A DNA stretch of 47,583 nucleotides from Streptomyces neyagawaensis (GTDB taxonomy: Bacteria; Actinomycetota; Actinomycetes; Streptomycetales; Streptomycetaceae): the NCBI RefSeq assembly GCF_023516595.1, contig NZ_JAMGBG010000173.1, forward strand, positions 1-47,583, read 5' to 3'. The position numbers were made by a program, and so were the translations under genes. Shown here one piece after another: positions 27,108 through 35,358 of this stretch. Under the pieces are notes generated by a model, which was not told where the DNA came from, ran no database searches, and was given only the letters and a program-made list of their open reading frames with translations. The stretch's first letter is position 1. Each line of letters begins with the position of its first letter.

Positions 27108-28253
27108 TCAGTTCGCGACGGTGCCGAAGCGGATGTCGTACGGGTCGCCGTCTTCGCCCTCGCCCTCGTTCTCGCCCTCACCGGGGAGTGTCCGGAGGGT
27201 GCGCTCGGCCTCCGCGACGAGGTCGGTCCGCTGCTCCGCGGTGAGACGGACGAACGGCTCCAGGACGACGGCGGGCCCGTCGAACTTCCAGATCCCGGCC
27301 AGGAAACCGTCGACGAGGAAGGTCCGGTACGCCTGATTGCCCTGCCAGCTGCGGCCCTTGAGGTCGGGCGGTACGACACGGGAGCGGTCGGCGTGGGAGA
27401 GGAGCAGGTTGTCGAACTCGGGCAGCAGACGGGGCGGCACCGGGGTCTCCGGGTCGGGGCGGGGCGCGTCGGGCAGGTCGAAGAGTTCGACGCCGTTCTC
27501 GTCGCGGAAGGTGACCAGCTCCGGGCGCAGCCGCTCGAACGCCTCGCGCAGCCGGGTCACCCCGGCCCAGGTCTGCATGTCCTTGACGGAGGCGGGCCCG
27601 AAGGCGGCGAGATAGCGGCGTACGACGGCCTCGGGCGCCGGGGCGGGTGCGGCCGGGCGACCCAGCCAGTGCTCGGCGGTGGTCAGCGCGACCTGGCCGC
27701 TCCTGCCCCAGAGGCCGCGCGGGGTGACCTGCACCAGCGGCAGCCGGCAGCGCGCGGCGATGCCGAGGGCGAGCGGATCGGCGTCAGGCCACTCGACGAG
27801 CAGGGCCTCGCGCAGCTGCTTGAGGGTGCGGGGCTCCTCCTCCACCAACTCCCGTGCGAGGGAGGTGAGCCGGTCGAGGTCGACGCCGACGAGGCCCTTG
27901 CGGAACAGTTGCAGTTCCCGTTCGCGGGCGGGCTGCACGAGGGGCCGCAGGGTGAGGCAGTCCTCGGCGGTGTGGGTGTGGATGGTGGACCGCATGGTGA
28001 CGATCCGGACGACGGCGCGCTCCGCCATCAGCGTCGACAGCTGCTCGGGGGCGAAGCCCTCCAGGCGGGCGGCGAGGGCGTAGTACGGCGGTTTGACGTT
28101 CTGCGCCTGGAGCCCGAGCAGATGCTCGACGGCTCCGCTCACCGACATCTCGGCCACCGGCGTGCGGCGCAGCAGCAGTTGCCGGGCGAGGGTGGCGCGG
28201 TTGAGGGCGCGGGCGCCGAGCAGGGGTGCGGTCGAGGTCGCCTTCTTCGTCAT
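27108..28253 (-). CDS. AlkZ-like winged-helix DNA glycosylase (HTH_42)
   Basis: A 381-aa protein of the winged-helix DNA-binding (HTH_42/PF06224) family. It carries GLQAQNVKPPYYAL near the N-terminus; the Q49-A50-Q51 (QxQ) motif is the catalytic signature of AlkZ glycosylases, which unhook DNA crosslinks made by natural products. Further matches are VRIVTMRSTIHTH and ending motifs LPEFDNLLLSHADRSR and FLVDGFLAGIWK. An acidic Glu/Gly stretch (GEGENEGEGEDGD) sits near the C-terminus. A general AlkZ-like (AZL) repair role is plausible; no toxin cluster is adjacent, so the substrate is unknown. Confidence 0.8.
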   Translation of the reverse strand: MTKKATSTAPLLGARALNRATLARQLLLRRTPVAEMSVSGAVEHLLGLQAQNVKPPYYALAARLEGFAPEQLSTLMAERAVVRIVTMRSTIHTHTAEDCLTLRPLVQPARERELQLFRKGLVGVDLDRLTSLARELVEEEPRTLKQLREALLVEWPDADPLALGIAARCRLPLVQVTPRGLWGRSGQVALTTAEHWLGRPAAPAPAPEAVVRRYLAAFGPASVKDMQTWAGVTRLREAFERLRPELVTFRDENGVELFDLPDAPRPDPETPVPPRLLPEFDNLLLSHADRSRVVPPDLKGRSWQGNQAYRTFLVDGFLAGIWKFDGPAVVLEPFVRLTAEQRTDLVAEAERTLRTLPGEGENEGEGEDGDPYDIRFGTVAN

Positions 28254-28428
28254 GGTGAAACGCTAACGGCCCTTGCGGACAGCTTCTGTCCGCGACGCCC
28301 GGCGGGACGGGCAGAAGCCGTTGGGGACGCCCGGCGGGCTCGGAACTCCCGGGGCCCGTGCCACGGTTTGCCCCGGATATCCTGTTCGAAGATCACACAG
28401 ACAGATGTGCGACTCCGGAGGCGAACCG

Positions 28429-29592
28429 ATGGCCGAACGACGTGCCCGCCCAGCCTCGAAGAGCGCCAGGGTGTCGGGCTGGCGCCGCGCGCTGACCCCG
28501 CCCGCGCCGCCCGCGGGCCGACCGCCGGCGCCTCGCCCCGGACCGGCGGAACCGGATCGGCCGGACCGGGCGGCCAGTGTCGTACAGGCGGTCCTGTACG
28601 AGGACGGTGTACGGGTCACCGCGCCCGCGACGCTCGCCGAGACCTACCGCGCACTGCGGGAGGCACCGTCGGGCATGGCCTGGATCGGGCTGGCCCGCCC
28701 CACCGAGGGTGAACTGCTGTCGCTGGCAGCGGAGTTCGACCTCCATCCGCTCGCCGTCGAGGACGCGATGGAGGCCCATCAGCGCCCCAAGCTGGAGCGC
28801 TACGGCGACACCCTGTTCGTCGTACTGCGCGCCGCCCGCTATCTCGACGCGCCGGAGGAGGTCGACTTCGGTGAGCTGCACGTGTTCGTGGGGCCGGACT
28901 TCGTCATCACGGTCCGGCATGGCGCGGCGCCGGACCTGTCGGCGGTGCGCCGCCGCATGGAGGAGACGCCGGAACTCCTGAAGCTGGGCCCGGAGGCGGT
29001 GCTGTACGCCATCCTCGACGCGGTGGTGGACGACTATGTGCCGGTCGTCGCCGGCGTGCAGAACGACATCGACGAGATCGAGACCGAGGTGTTCCGGGGC
29101 GACCCGGAGGTGTCCCGCCGCATCTACGAACTCTCCCGCGAGGTTGTCGAGTTCCAGCGGGCCACCCGCCCTCTGGTCGGGATGCTGCACGGCCTCATGG
29201 CCGGTTTCACCAAGTACGAGACGGACGACGAACTCCAGAGCTACCTCCGCGACGTCGCCGACCACGTCACCCACACCAGCGAACGCGTCGACGGCTTCCG
29301 CCAGGCCCTCACGGACATCCTCACGGTGAACGCGACGCTGGTGACCCAGCAACAGAACGCGGAGATGCGGGCCCTGGCGGAGGCGGGCTTCGAACAGAAC
29401 GAGGAGATCAAGAAGATCTCCTCGTGGGCGGCGATCCTGTTCGCTCCGACACTCGTCGGGACGGTCTACGGCATGAACTTCCAGCACATGCCCGAACTGA
29501 GCTGGACCTTCGGATACCCCTTCGCGATCGGCTTGATGGGGATCGTCTGTGTCAGTTTGTACGTGATCTTCAAACGGCGGGACTGGCTCTGA
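28429..29592 (+). CDS. corA: CorA-type magnesium/cobalt transporter
   Basis: A 387-aa CorA-family channel for Mg2+. A proline-rich N-terminal extension (about 1-45) precedes the cytoplasmic alpha/beta domain (AVEDAMEAHQRPKLERYGD), a long stalk helix region (DEIETEVF to TNxxLVTQQQNAEM-like), TM1 (WAAILFAPTLVGTVYGMNF) ending in the ion-selective GMN motif, and TM2 (FAIGLMGIVCVSLYVIF) with a basic tail KRRDWL. ATG 28429 has CGGAGG about 8 nt upstream; the longer frame from 28273 lacks support. It diverges from the AlkZ-like gene. Confidence 0.93.
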   Translation: MAERRARPASKSARVSGWRRALTPPAPPAGRPPAPRPGPAEPDRPDRAASVVQAVLYEDGVRVTAPATLAETYRALREAPSGMAWIGLARPTEGELLSLAAEFDLHPLAVEDAMEAHQRPKLERYGDTLFVVLRAARYLDAPEEVDFGELHVFVGPDFVITVRHGAAPDLSAVRRRMEETPELLKLGPEAVLYAILDAVVDDYVPVVAGVQNDIDEIETEVFRGDPEVSRRIYELSREVVEFQRATRPLVGMLHGLMAGFTKYETDDELQSYLRDVADHVTHTSERVDGFRQALTDILTVNATLVTQQQNAEMRALAEAGFEQNEEIKKISSWAAILFAPTLVGTVYGMNFQHMPELSWTFGYPFAIGLMGIVCVSLYVIFKRRDWL

Positions 29593-29648
29593 CCGCCAGA
29601 GCACCACCGGCTACCGCAAGACCCGTCGCTGCGACAACACCACCGTGG

Positions 29649-29668
29649 GGCCACGATGCGGCGTGGCC
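29649..29668. terminator. Hairpin between convergent corA and levansucrase genes
   Basis: GGCCACG-ATGCGG-CGTGGCC, a perfect 7-bp stem in the 106-nt gap between two gene 3' ends. Probably a shared terminator. Confidence 0.5.
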
Positions 29669-29698
29669 GGCCACGGCGGGTTGCTCGACTGTGGTGGG

Positions 29699-31033
29699 TC
29701 ACGGGATGAAGCCGTAGTCCAACTGTGTGATGAGCTTGGTCTGGTCGCCCTTCAGGGACACCAGGAGCGTGCGGGCCAGGGTGCCGCCGAAGCGGGTCCC
29801 GCCGTCGGCGGTCGGGACCGTGTCGATGAAGCTCTCCACCAGCCCGTTGGGCATCACGTAGTGCGAGTACTGCTGCGTCGGGGCGTCCTCCGGGTTGCCC
29901 AGGACCAGTGCACTGCCGTTGAGCGGCTTGTAGTCGCTGCGTAGGGACGAACCGACGAAGCCGTAGAGGCCGTCCCAACCGCTCAGCCCGGGTGCGAACG
30001 TGAACTTGTGGCTGATGGTGAACAGGTAGTACTTGCCGTTACGGATGACCAGGTGGGGCCGTTCGGTCTGCTGGTTCACGCAGTTGGCCGAGAGCAGCGG
30101 GGGTCGCAGTCGCCATGTGTCCATGCTTCCGTCGGCAGCCGTGGCGAGCCCGATGTTGCCCGTGTAGTACTTCGCGTCCTCCGGCACCTCATGGCCGGCC
30201 GGGACGTCACCTATGTCGCGCTTGGTGCACTGGTACGTGCCGGCGACACCGCCCGTGTTGCCCTCGAACAAGAGGTGGATCTTGCGGTCCCGGGGGTCCC
30301 GGAAGACGAACGGGTCACGGAAGGCGTAGATGATCGGGCCCGCCTGGGACTGCTGCAGGGTCTGGTACAGCTTGCCGTCGGCCTCGGCGATGATGCGGTG
30401 GTCCCGGAAGCCGCTGAACCACACGCGGTTCCTGTCCGCGTGGATCTTGCCGGTCGCCTGGGCCAGACGCTGCAGGGCGTCGTTGGGGTCGACCCCACCG
30501 TTGTCGCGCCCGGAGGCGGTGTAGAAGGAGTACACCTTGTCGCCGACGAGAGCTGCCGAGCCGGCCCACTCACGTGAGCCGAACGAGGTGCCGGGCCGGA
30601 ACAGGTCACCGCCGTACTTCCAGCTCTTGGCGTCACGCGAGTAGAAGTAGCCGATCTTCGCGTACCAGTGCCGGTCGCCGAACGGCACGGAGCGCGGTGC
30701 CGTCAGCGAGAAGATGACGTGCCAGCCCTTGTAGGTGGCGGTGCGGGTGTTGAGCTTGGTGAGCGGCCAGGTGTCCCAGAGCCACACCTTGTCGGTCATC
30801 ACCGGGAAGTCCGGCGACACGCGGGGGGCGGTGTTGGTCCTGTTCTGCCGGAGCTTCAACGCATCCGCGCGGGACCAGACGGCGTGGTAGTCGTCGGCCG
30901 CGCTGTACTGCCGTGTTCCCGTCTGGGACGAGGTCGGTTCGTCGGCGGAAGCCGGTGTCGCCACACCGCCCAGCACCGCGAGGGCCATCAAGCCCGTGGC
31001 CAGCCGGATCAGCACTCTCCGTGATCTGCGCAT
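29699..31033 (-). CDS. Secreted GH68 levansucrase/fructosyltransferase
   Basis: Transfers fructose from sucrose to make levan or hydrolyses it. The 444-aa product has a Sec signal (MRRSRR start, Ala-rich core, cut near ASA30). The three GH68 catalytic sites are visible: the nucleophile Asp87 in WLWDTWP, the stabiliser Asp240 in FRDPFVF, and the acid/base Glu324 in TERPHLV. SREWAGSA and DNGGVDPND segments also fit. Length is normal for Gram-positive levansucrases. ATG 31033 has GGAAGGA upstream. The last 20 residues end the five-bladed propeller; no wall anchor is present. Confidence 0.92.
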   Translation of the reverse strand: MRRSRRVLIRLATGLMALAVLGGVATPASADEPTSSQTGTRQYSAADDYHAVWSRADALKLRQNRTNTAPRVSPDFPVMTDKVWLWDTWPLTKLNTRTATYKGWHVIFSLTAPRSVPFGDRHWYAKIGYFYSRDAKSWKYGGDLFRPGTSFGSREWAGSAALVGDKVYSFYTASGRDNGGVDPNDALQRLAQATGKIHADRNRVWFSGFRDHRIIAEADGKLYQTLQQSQAGPIIYAFRDPFVFRDPRDRKIHLLFEGNTGGVAGTYQCTKRDIGDVPAGHEVPEDAKYYTGNIGLATAADGSMDTWRLRPPLLSANCVNQQTERPHLVIRNGKYYLFTISHKFTFAPGLSGWDGLYGFVGSSLRSDYKPLNGSALVLGNPEDAPTQQYSHYVMPNGLVESFIDTVPTADGGTRFGGTLARTLLVSLKGDQTKLITQLDYGFIP

Positions 31034-31206
31034 GCGTCGTCCTTCCAAAGCGGGTGACCGAACGGAACAGAACCGTGGGGAGCGATTCCGTTTCGCGGCT
31101 ACCCCCCTTCTCGCCTGACACGCCATCAACTTCTGTTACTGGCAATTAACTTCGGGCGCTGGGGGATGAAAGGGTGTCCGCACCCATGGCGGCGCGGCTG
31201 CGTGAG

Positions 31207-31254
31207 GCGTGCGTCAAACGCCTTTCAGGACACGGTCGAGTGCCGCTCGGCCCG
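31207..31254. repeat. Direct repeat, left copy (duplicate of phosphotransferase 3' end)
   Basis: The first 31 bp (31207-31237) are identical to 34405-34435, and the next 17 bp differ at four positions. On the minus strand this copy still encodes GRAALDRVLKGV followed by a stop, the C-terminus of the phosphotransferase at 34412-35338. It marks one edge of a 3.2-kb segment. No other gene is seen in 31034-31318. Confidence 0.8.
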
Positions 31255-31318
31255 ACCCATGCGGCGGCTACTTTGGTGCAGGCCCGGCGTGCCGTGCTCC
31301 TGCCCGGCAGGCGTCCCG

Positions 31319-32005
31319 TCAGGCCGCGTTGGCTGCCGCAGCCAGGATCCGGGCCAGTTCGGTGGGCTTGGTGACCATGGGCCAGTGGCCCGAGTCGATG
31401 TCGACGAAGTCGACGTGCTTGGCGCGGGCGAGCTCCGGGACGTCGCCGGCGTTGATCCACTCCTGCGCCTGCGCGGGCGTGAACTCCGGGCAAACGACCA
31501 CGACCGGGACGTCGAACCGCCGGTCGTCCGTCAGCCGCACCACGCCCTTGGCCACGCCTTGGGGCACGGGGATCGCGGCAGCCGCCAGCTCTCGCCTGGC
31601 CTCGTCGTCGAGGTCGGCGGCGTCCGGTCCTTCGAACGGGCTCCAGCCCGGGAAGGGCATGACGCCGTCTCTCACCTCGAAGAAGTCGGCGTACAGCTGA
31701 CCGTGGGGGGACGGGAAGCCGCCGATGAGGGCGACCTTGGCCAACCGCCCCGGCCACCGGTCGGCGGCCAGCCAGGCCAGCGAGGCGGCGGCGGAATGCC
31801 CCACCACCATGAGCTTGCCGGGCGCTGCGTCCACGGCGGCGAGCACCGCCTCCACCTGGTCGTCGAGCGTGGCGGACGCGGAACCGTCCCCTTGGCCCGG
31901 GAGGGTGAGCGGCACTGGGCGATGGCCGTGCGCCTGCAGCGCGGAGGCGACAGGGCCCCACACGGCTCCGTTCAGCCACAGGCCGCCGATGAGCAGGATG
32001 TTCAT
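31319..32005 (-). CDS. Alpha/beta hydrolase
   Basis: A 228-aa alpha/beta-hydrolase. The nucleophile elbow is VVGHSAAASLAWLAA, with Ser in G-H-S-A-A; a late His occurs in DSGHWPMVTKP. The N-terminus MNILLIGGLWLNGAVWGPVA supplies the oxyanion strand. ATG 32005 is chosen, with GGGGAA about 8 nt upstream; a longer frame to 32107 has no support. It is divergent from a WYL regulator, its probable controller. Substrate unknown. It lies within the segment bounded by direct repeats. Confidence 0.85.
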   Translation of the reverse strand: MNILLIGGLWLNGAVWGPVASALQAHGHRPVPLTLPGQGDGSASATLDDQVEAVLAAVDAAPGKLMVVGHSAAASLAWLAADRWPGRLAKVALIGGFPSPHGQLYADFFEVRDGVMPFPGWSPFEGPDAADLDDEARRELAAAAIPVPQGVAKGVVRLTDDRRFDVPVVVVCPEFTPAQAQEWINAGDVPELARAKHVDFVDIDSGHWPMVTKPTELARILAAAANAA

Positions 32006-32053
32006 GGTCAGTTCCCCTTCTTCTGCTTCACGGATGTCACCGTAGGAGGAGAT

Positions 32054-32081
32054 CCGGACAATCCACTGCCGGTTTGTCCGG
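32054..32081. promoter_or_regulatory. Inverted repeat in the hydrolase/WYL divergent promoter
   Basis: CCGGACA (32054-32060) and TGTCCGG (32075-32081) are perfect arms with 14 nt between them, 49 nt upstream of the hydrolase start. A likely operator for the neighbouring WYL protein. Confidence 0.45.
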
Positions 32082-32220
32082 CGACCGTCCAAGCGCCTGG
32101 GCGTCATCCGGTGGCGGCCAAGTCCGGGAACCAGCCCCGCCCACCCTCGCCCCAGGGGCCCGGGGAATCCCGCGGACTCCTTTGACCCTGGATCTCGGCG
32201 GAGCGGATTAGCCTGCTCCC

Positions 32221-33183
32221 GTGCCGAACGATCTCAGCCCCACCGCGCGAGCGCTGCGCGCCCTGGAGATCATCCAGTCCCGCCCCGGTACGACGGCCGG
32301 AGAACTTGCCATACGGCTGGGCGTCACGGAGCGAGCCGCGCGCCGATACGTCGGGATACTCCGAGAGGCCGGCATCCCCGTGGAGTCGGCCCGGGGGCCG
32401 CATGGCGGGTACCGGCTGGGGCGCGGGACGAGGCTGCCCCCTGTGCATTTCACGCAGACCGAGGCCCTCGGCCTGGTGATGGCCGTACTCAGCGGCCAGC
32501 CGAGCGCAGCCGGTGCCGACGACCTGGTCAGCACCGCCCTGGGCAAGGTCATCAAGGCGCTGCCGGAGAGCGTCGGCCACCATGCGGCAATGCTGCGGGA
32601 GTACGCGTCGGCCGCACCGGACCCGTACGTGTCCCGCCCGGATCCGGCCATCACCAGCGAACTCGTCGGTGCCGTCGCAGCCCGGCACCGCGTGTGGGTC
32701 ACGTACCGCAGCGAGGTCGGCAACGAGTGGGAGGCCGAGGTGGATCCCTGGTCCCTCGTCGTCCGCTACGGGCGCTGGTATCTGCTGTGCCACTCCCATC
32801 GCGCGGACGCGATCCGCACTTACCGGGTCGACCGGGTCCGCGCGGTCCGGCGGACCGGGCATGGGTTCGAACCGCCCGAAGGTCTCGACCCGGTGGCGGT
32901 GCTGGAGGAGAACCTGGGCCTCGGATGGGAGTTCTCCACCCGCGTGGTGTTCGACCTCCCCCTGACCGAGGTGGCCCCCTGGATCCGGCCGCCCATGGGA
33001 CGGCTCGAAGCCTTGGGGGACGGATGCGTTCTGGTCGGCAGCACTCGCAACCCAGCGATGTACGCGCAGGAATGGCTGGCGAGTCTGCCGTTCGCCTTCC
33101 GCGTCGAGGGCGGAGAAGAGCTGCGTGCCGCGGTGGCGGCCCTCGTGGCGCGTTTCACCGCCGCCGTGGCCGACCAGCCCTAA
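32221..33183 (+). CDS. YafY-type HTH/WYL-domain transcriptional regulator
   Basis: A 320-aa regulator starting at GTG 32221. The N-terminal winged helix (ARALRALEIIQSRPGTTAGE, LGVTERAARRYVGILREAG) is followed by the WYL domain (about 140-230) with VTYRSE, DPWSLVVRYGRWYLLCHS and RTYRVDRVRAV, and a WCX C-terminal part. The WYL motif appears as WYL within GRWYLLC. These proteins often sense small molecules or nucleic acids and regulate a divergent gene; here that is the alpha/beta hydrolase. No ribosome site is seen, so a leaderless start is possible. Confidence 0.9.
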   Translation: MPNDLSPTARALRALEIIQSRPGTTAGELAIRLGVTERAARRYVGILREAGIPVESARGPHGGYRLGRGTRLPPVHFTQTEALGLVMAVLSGQPSAAGADDLVSTALGKVIKALPESVGHHAAMLREYASAAPDPYVSRPDPAITSELVGAVAARHRVWVTYRSEVGNEWEAEVDPWSLVVRYGRWYLLCHSHRADAIRTYRVDRVRAVRRTGHGFEPPEGLDPVAVLEENLGLGWEFSTRVVFDLPLTEVAPWIRPPMGRLEALGDGCVLVGSTRNPAMYAQEWLASLPFAFRVEGGEELRAAVAALVARFTAAVADQP

Positions 33184-33270
33184 GAGCTCCGGGCCGAGCA
33201 GGCGGTGGCAACAGCTCAAGCCGGCCCTGTCCATGTGCCCATTCGTCACATCTCCACGTCGCGAGAGACT

Positions 33271-33927
33271 CTAGACGAGCGGCCGATTCAGGAACTTTGC
33301 CGGAGCCAGCTCAAGGAACTTCGACATCGCGATGGCTAGCCGCGCCGCCTCGGGCCCACCGGGCTCGCCCGCCAAGCAACGGAACGTCAGTTCCAGAGCA
33401 CGGTCACCACCCCGCACCAGAAGGGTGGTGATCTGGGCCTGCTGCCCGACCGGACCGGCGAGCATCGTACGCATCAAGGCCTCGTCACCGAACCGCTGCT
33501 CCACCTTGAGCGGCTCGCTCGGATCATCGGCCGGATCCACCACGTGGACGGTGATCTCCTGATCGCCGATGTTCATCGTCCAGGCGGGGCACTGGGCGTA
33601 CACCTGCCGCATGTCGGCCATCCAGGCCACGGCAGCCCCTGCTACTCGCTCCGAGACCCCCTCGTCGACGACGAGAGAGGAGTCGGCGTTCATGAACGAG
33701 GTCCTGACCTCTCTCGCGGCCTTGTCGCTGAACGCCCTGTTCAGCAGGGCCGTGAGCTCCGGGGTCGGACCGGTCATCGGCGGCGGGTCCTCGTCGGACG
33801 AGGGCGACGCCAGCACAGTGAAGTCGTCGAGGCCCGCGTCGGCCAGATCCGCTGCGGTGACCAGTAGCCGCTCAAGGTCCCCAGGCTGTGCGGTCGCCGC
33901 CGGTTGCGAACCGTCAAATGTGCTCAC
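33271..33927 (-). CDS. Unrecognised 218-aa soluble protein
   Basis: Starts at GTG 33927, with AAAGGG about 8 nt upstream. The product is acidic, has no signal peptide or membrane segment, and shows an N-terminal low-complexity acidic stretch (SSDEDPPPMTGPTPE) followed by mixed alpha/beta sequence (VAWMADMRQVYAQCPAWTMN, EALMRTMLAGPVGQQAQITT). The pattern of a Cys-Pro-x-W-x-M and a later hydrophobic strand recalls sensor/lipoprotein-like domains, but I recognise no family. It lies in the repeat-bounded segment next to a broken gene. Function unknown. Confidence 0.65.
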   Translation of the reverse strand: MSTFDGSQPAATAQPGDLERLLVTAADLADAGLDDFTVLASPSSDEDPPPMTGPTPELTALLNRAFSDKAAREVRTSFMNADSSLVVDEGVSERVAGAAVAWMADMRQVYAQCPAWTMNIGDQEITVHVVDPADDPSEPLKVEQRFGDEALMRTMLAGPVGQQAQITTLLVRGGDRALELTFRCLAGEPGGPEAARLAIAMSKFLELAPAKFLNRPLV

Positions 33928-34111
33928 GGAGTTACCCTTTCAAGCGGTAGATGGCATACGACAGGCGCCACGGTAACCCGGTTTGCAGCCAAGATGATCA
34001 AGGATCCCGCGCAATACGGTACCGAGGCCCAGGATGTTCTGGCCCAAACCCCAGGGGTCGGTCAACGGCTCAGTGACATCCACATGGCCCCCACCGTCCG
34101 CCTTGACCGGT

Positions 34112-34345
34112 CTACGGCGCGCTGGGCGGTAGGCGAGGAAGGTCGGAGGTGTGGTCGGCCGGGCGGCGCAGCGTAATGCCGGTACCGCGGGGGTACAGCC
34201 GACGTTCCGCCGGATCGTCCAGGTCCACCGTTCCCTCGGCCGCCAGTCGCATGAGCAGCGTGCCCGTGAGGATCTTCGTGCAGGGAACCGACTTGCCAGG
34301 ACTTCGGGGTCATGGCCCTGACTGATCTGCTCTGCTGCGACGTTG
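34112..34345 (-). pseudogene. Remnant of a beta-lactamase-family serine hydrolase, frameshifted
   Basis: On the minus strand one frame reads SWQVGSL and, one base out of phase at about 34280, the next reads TKILTGTLLMRLAAEGTVDL and DDPAERRLY, ending at TAG (34112-34114). Together they reproduce the GS-x-TK (SxxK) motif and following helix of class C beta-lactamase/DD-peptidase relatives. The N-terminus and the Tyr and Lys-Thr-Gly motifs are absent, and the frame is broken. It is a short decayed piece just inside the right direct repeat. The rest of 33928-34411 shows no intact gene. Confidence 0.6.
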
Positions 34346-34404
34346 GACAGCACGCGGCTCTTACTCGGCGATCAGGGAGCGGGCTCTCGACCAGGTCCGT
34401 AGCA

Positions 34405-34452
34405 GCGTGCGTCAAACGCCTTTCAGGACACGGTCCAATGCGGCTCGGCCCG
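34405..34452. repeat. Direct repeat, right copy (within phosphotransferase 3' end)
   Basis: Matches 31207-31254 (first 31 bp identical). It spans the last codons and stop of the intact phosphotransferase gene, as an attachment site at a gene 3' end would. No integrase is seen. Confidence 0.8.
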
Positions 34453-35338
34453 CGGGGCCCCAGTGGGGTTTGCCGCCGGGGAGGCCCCGGTCTCCGTTCT
34501 GGCCCATGAGTATCAGGAACAGGCTTTTCATGGCGGCCAGCCCGCGGGCGCGCCGGATCGCCGCCTCGTCCGCGTCCGCGTACGTGTCGAAGAACCGTGA
34601 GGCCGTGCCCTCGGGCAGCAGGACCCATGCGGCCGCGAGGTCCCATGCCGGGTCGCCGGCGGTCAGGGCACCGAAGTCGATGACGCCCGAGAGCGTTCCG
34701 TCCGAGACGACGACGTTCGCGGGATGGAGGTCGCCGTGCACCCACACCGGCGGGCCCTCCCATGCGGGGGCCGCGACGGCGTCGTCCCAGACAGCCCGGA
34801 CCTCGGTGGCGATGTCGTCGGGGACGACGGCCTCGAAGAAGTACTCGAAGCCGTCCGTGCAGTTCCTGGGACGGGCACCGAAGTCCGTGGAGACCGGCGC
34901 CTCTGCGGGCGCCTCCACATGGAGCGCCCGCAGGAAGGCCGCAAGCCGGTCAGCCGCGTGGTCGCCGCGGCTGATCCGGCCATGGTCCAGCGGCTCGCCG
35001 GGGACCCACGTCATCACGGTCCAGTGCTTGGGGAAGCGCTCGGACGGTTCGCCGAACCTGACCGGGCGCGGCACCGGGAGCGGCAGGCGCGGCGCCAGCA
35101 CCGGCAGCCACCGCCGCTCCTTCAGCTGAAGCTCCGGAGTGGGGTCCATGCGCTGCATGCGCACGGCCAACTCGTCCCCGAGGCGCCACATCTGGTTGCC
35201 CCAGCCGCCCGCCACCTCACGGACGGCCAGCCCCGCGAGGTCCGGATGCTGTTCACGCAGCAGGTCGCGGACCAGGTCTGCGGTGATCTCGGTATCGGTA
35301 CCGGTCTCGGTAACGGTGCCGAGCTCGGTGTCGCTCAT
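34412..35338 (-). CDS. Aminoglycoside phosphotransferase-family kinase
   Basis: A 308-aa protein of the APH/ChoK kinase-like fold. Visible motifs: the glycine-rich N-lobe (VAGGWGNQMWRLGDELAVRM), the Brenner catalytic loop VHGDLHPANVVV (Asp in HGDLHPAN), and the metal-binding IDFGALTAGDPAWDLA. The C-terminus GRAALDRVLKGV coincides with the right direct repeat. ATG 35338 is preceded by GAGGAG about 12 nt away. It begins 20 nt after the FG-GAP gene stop and could be co-transcribed with it. The substrate (antibiotic, sugar or choline-like) cannot be deduced. Confidence 0.87.
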   Translation of the reverse strand: MSDTELGTVTETGTDTEITADLVRDLLREQHPDLAGLAVREVAGGWGNQMWRLGDELAVRMQRMDPTPELQLKERRWLPVLAPRLPLPVPRPVRFGEPSERFPKHWTVMTWVPGEPLDHGRISRGDHAADRLAAFLRALHVEAPAEAPVSTDFGARPRNCTDGFEYFFEAVVPDDIATEVRAVWDDAVAAPAWEGPPVWVHGDLHPANVVVSDGTLSGVIDFGALTAGDPAWDLAAAWVLLPEGTASRFFDTYADADEAAIRRARGLAAMKSLFLILMGQNGDRGLPGGKPHWGPAGRAALDRVLKGV

Positions 35339-35358
35339 GCGGCGTCGCGACTCCTCGG

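Noticed and set aside
27108..28253. Plain transcription factor (winged-helix family)
   Set aside because: The LQAQ catalytic-type motif and overall layout fit the AlkZ-like glycosylases better than a regulator.
31207..34452. Insertion sequence or composite transposon
   Set aside because: The flanking repeats are direct and gene-derived, with no terminal inverted repeats and no transposase frame between them.
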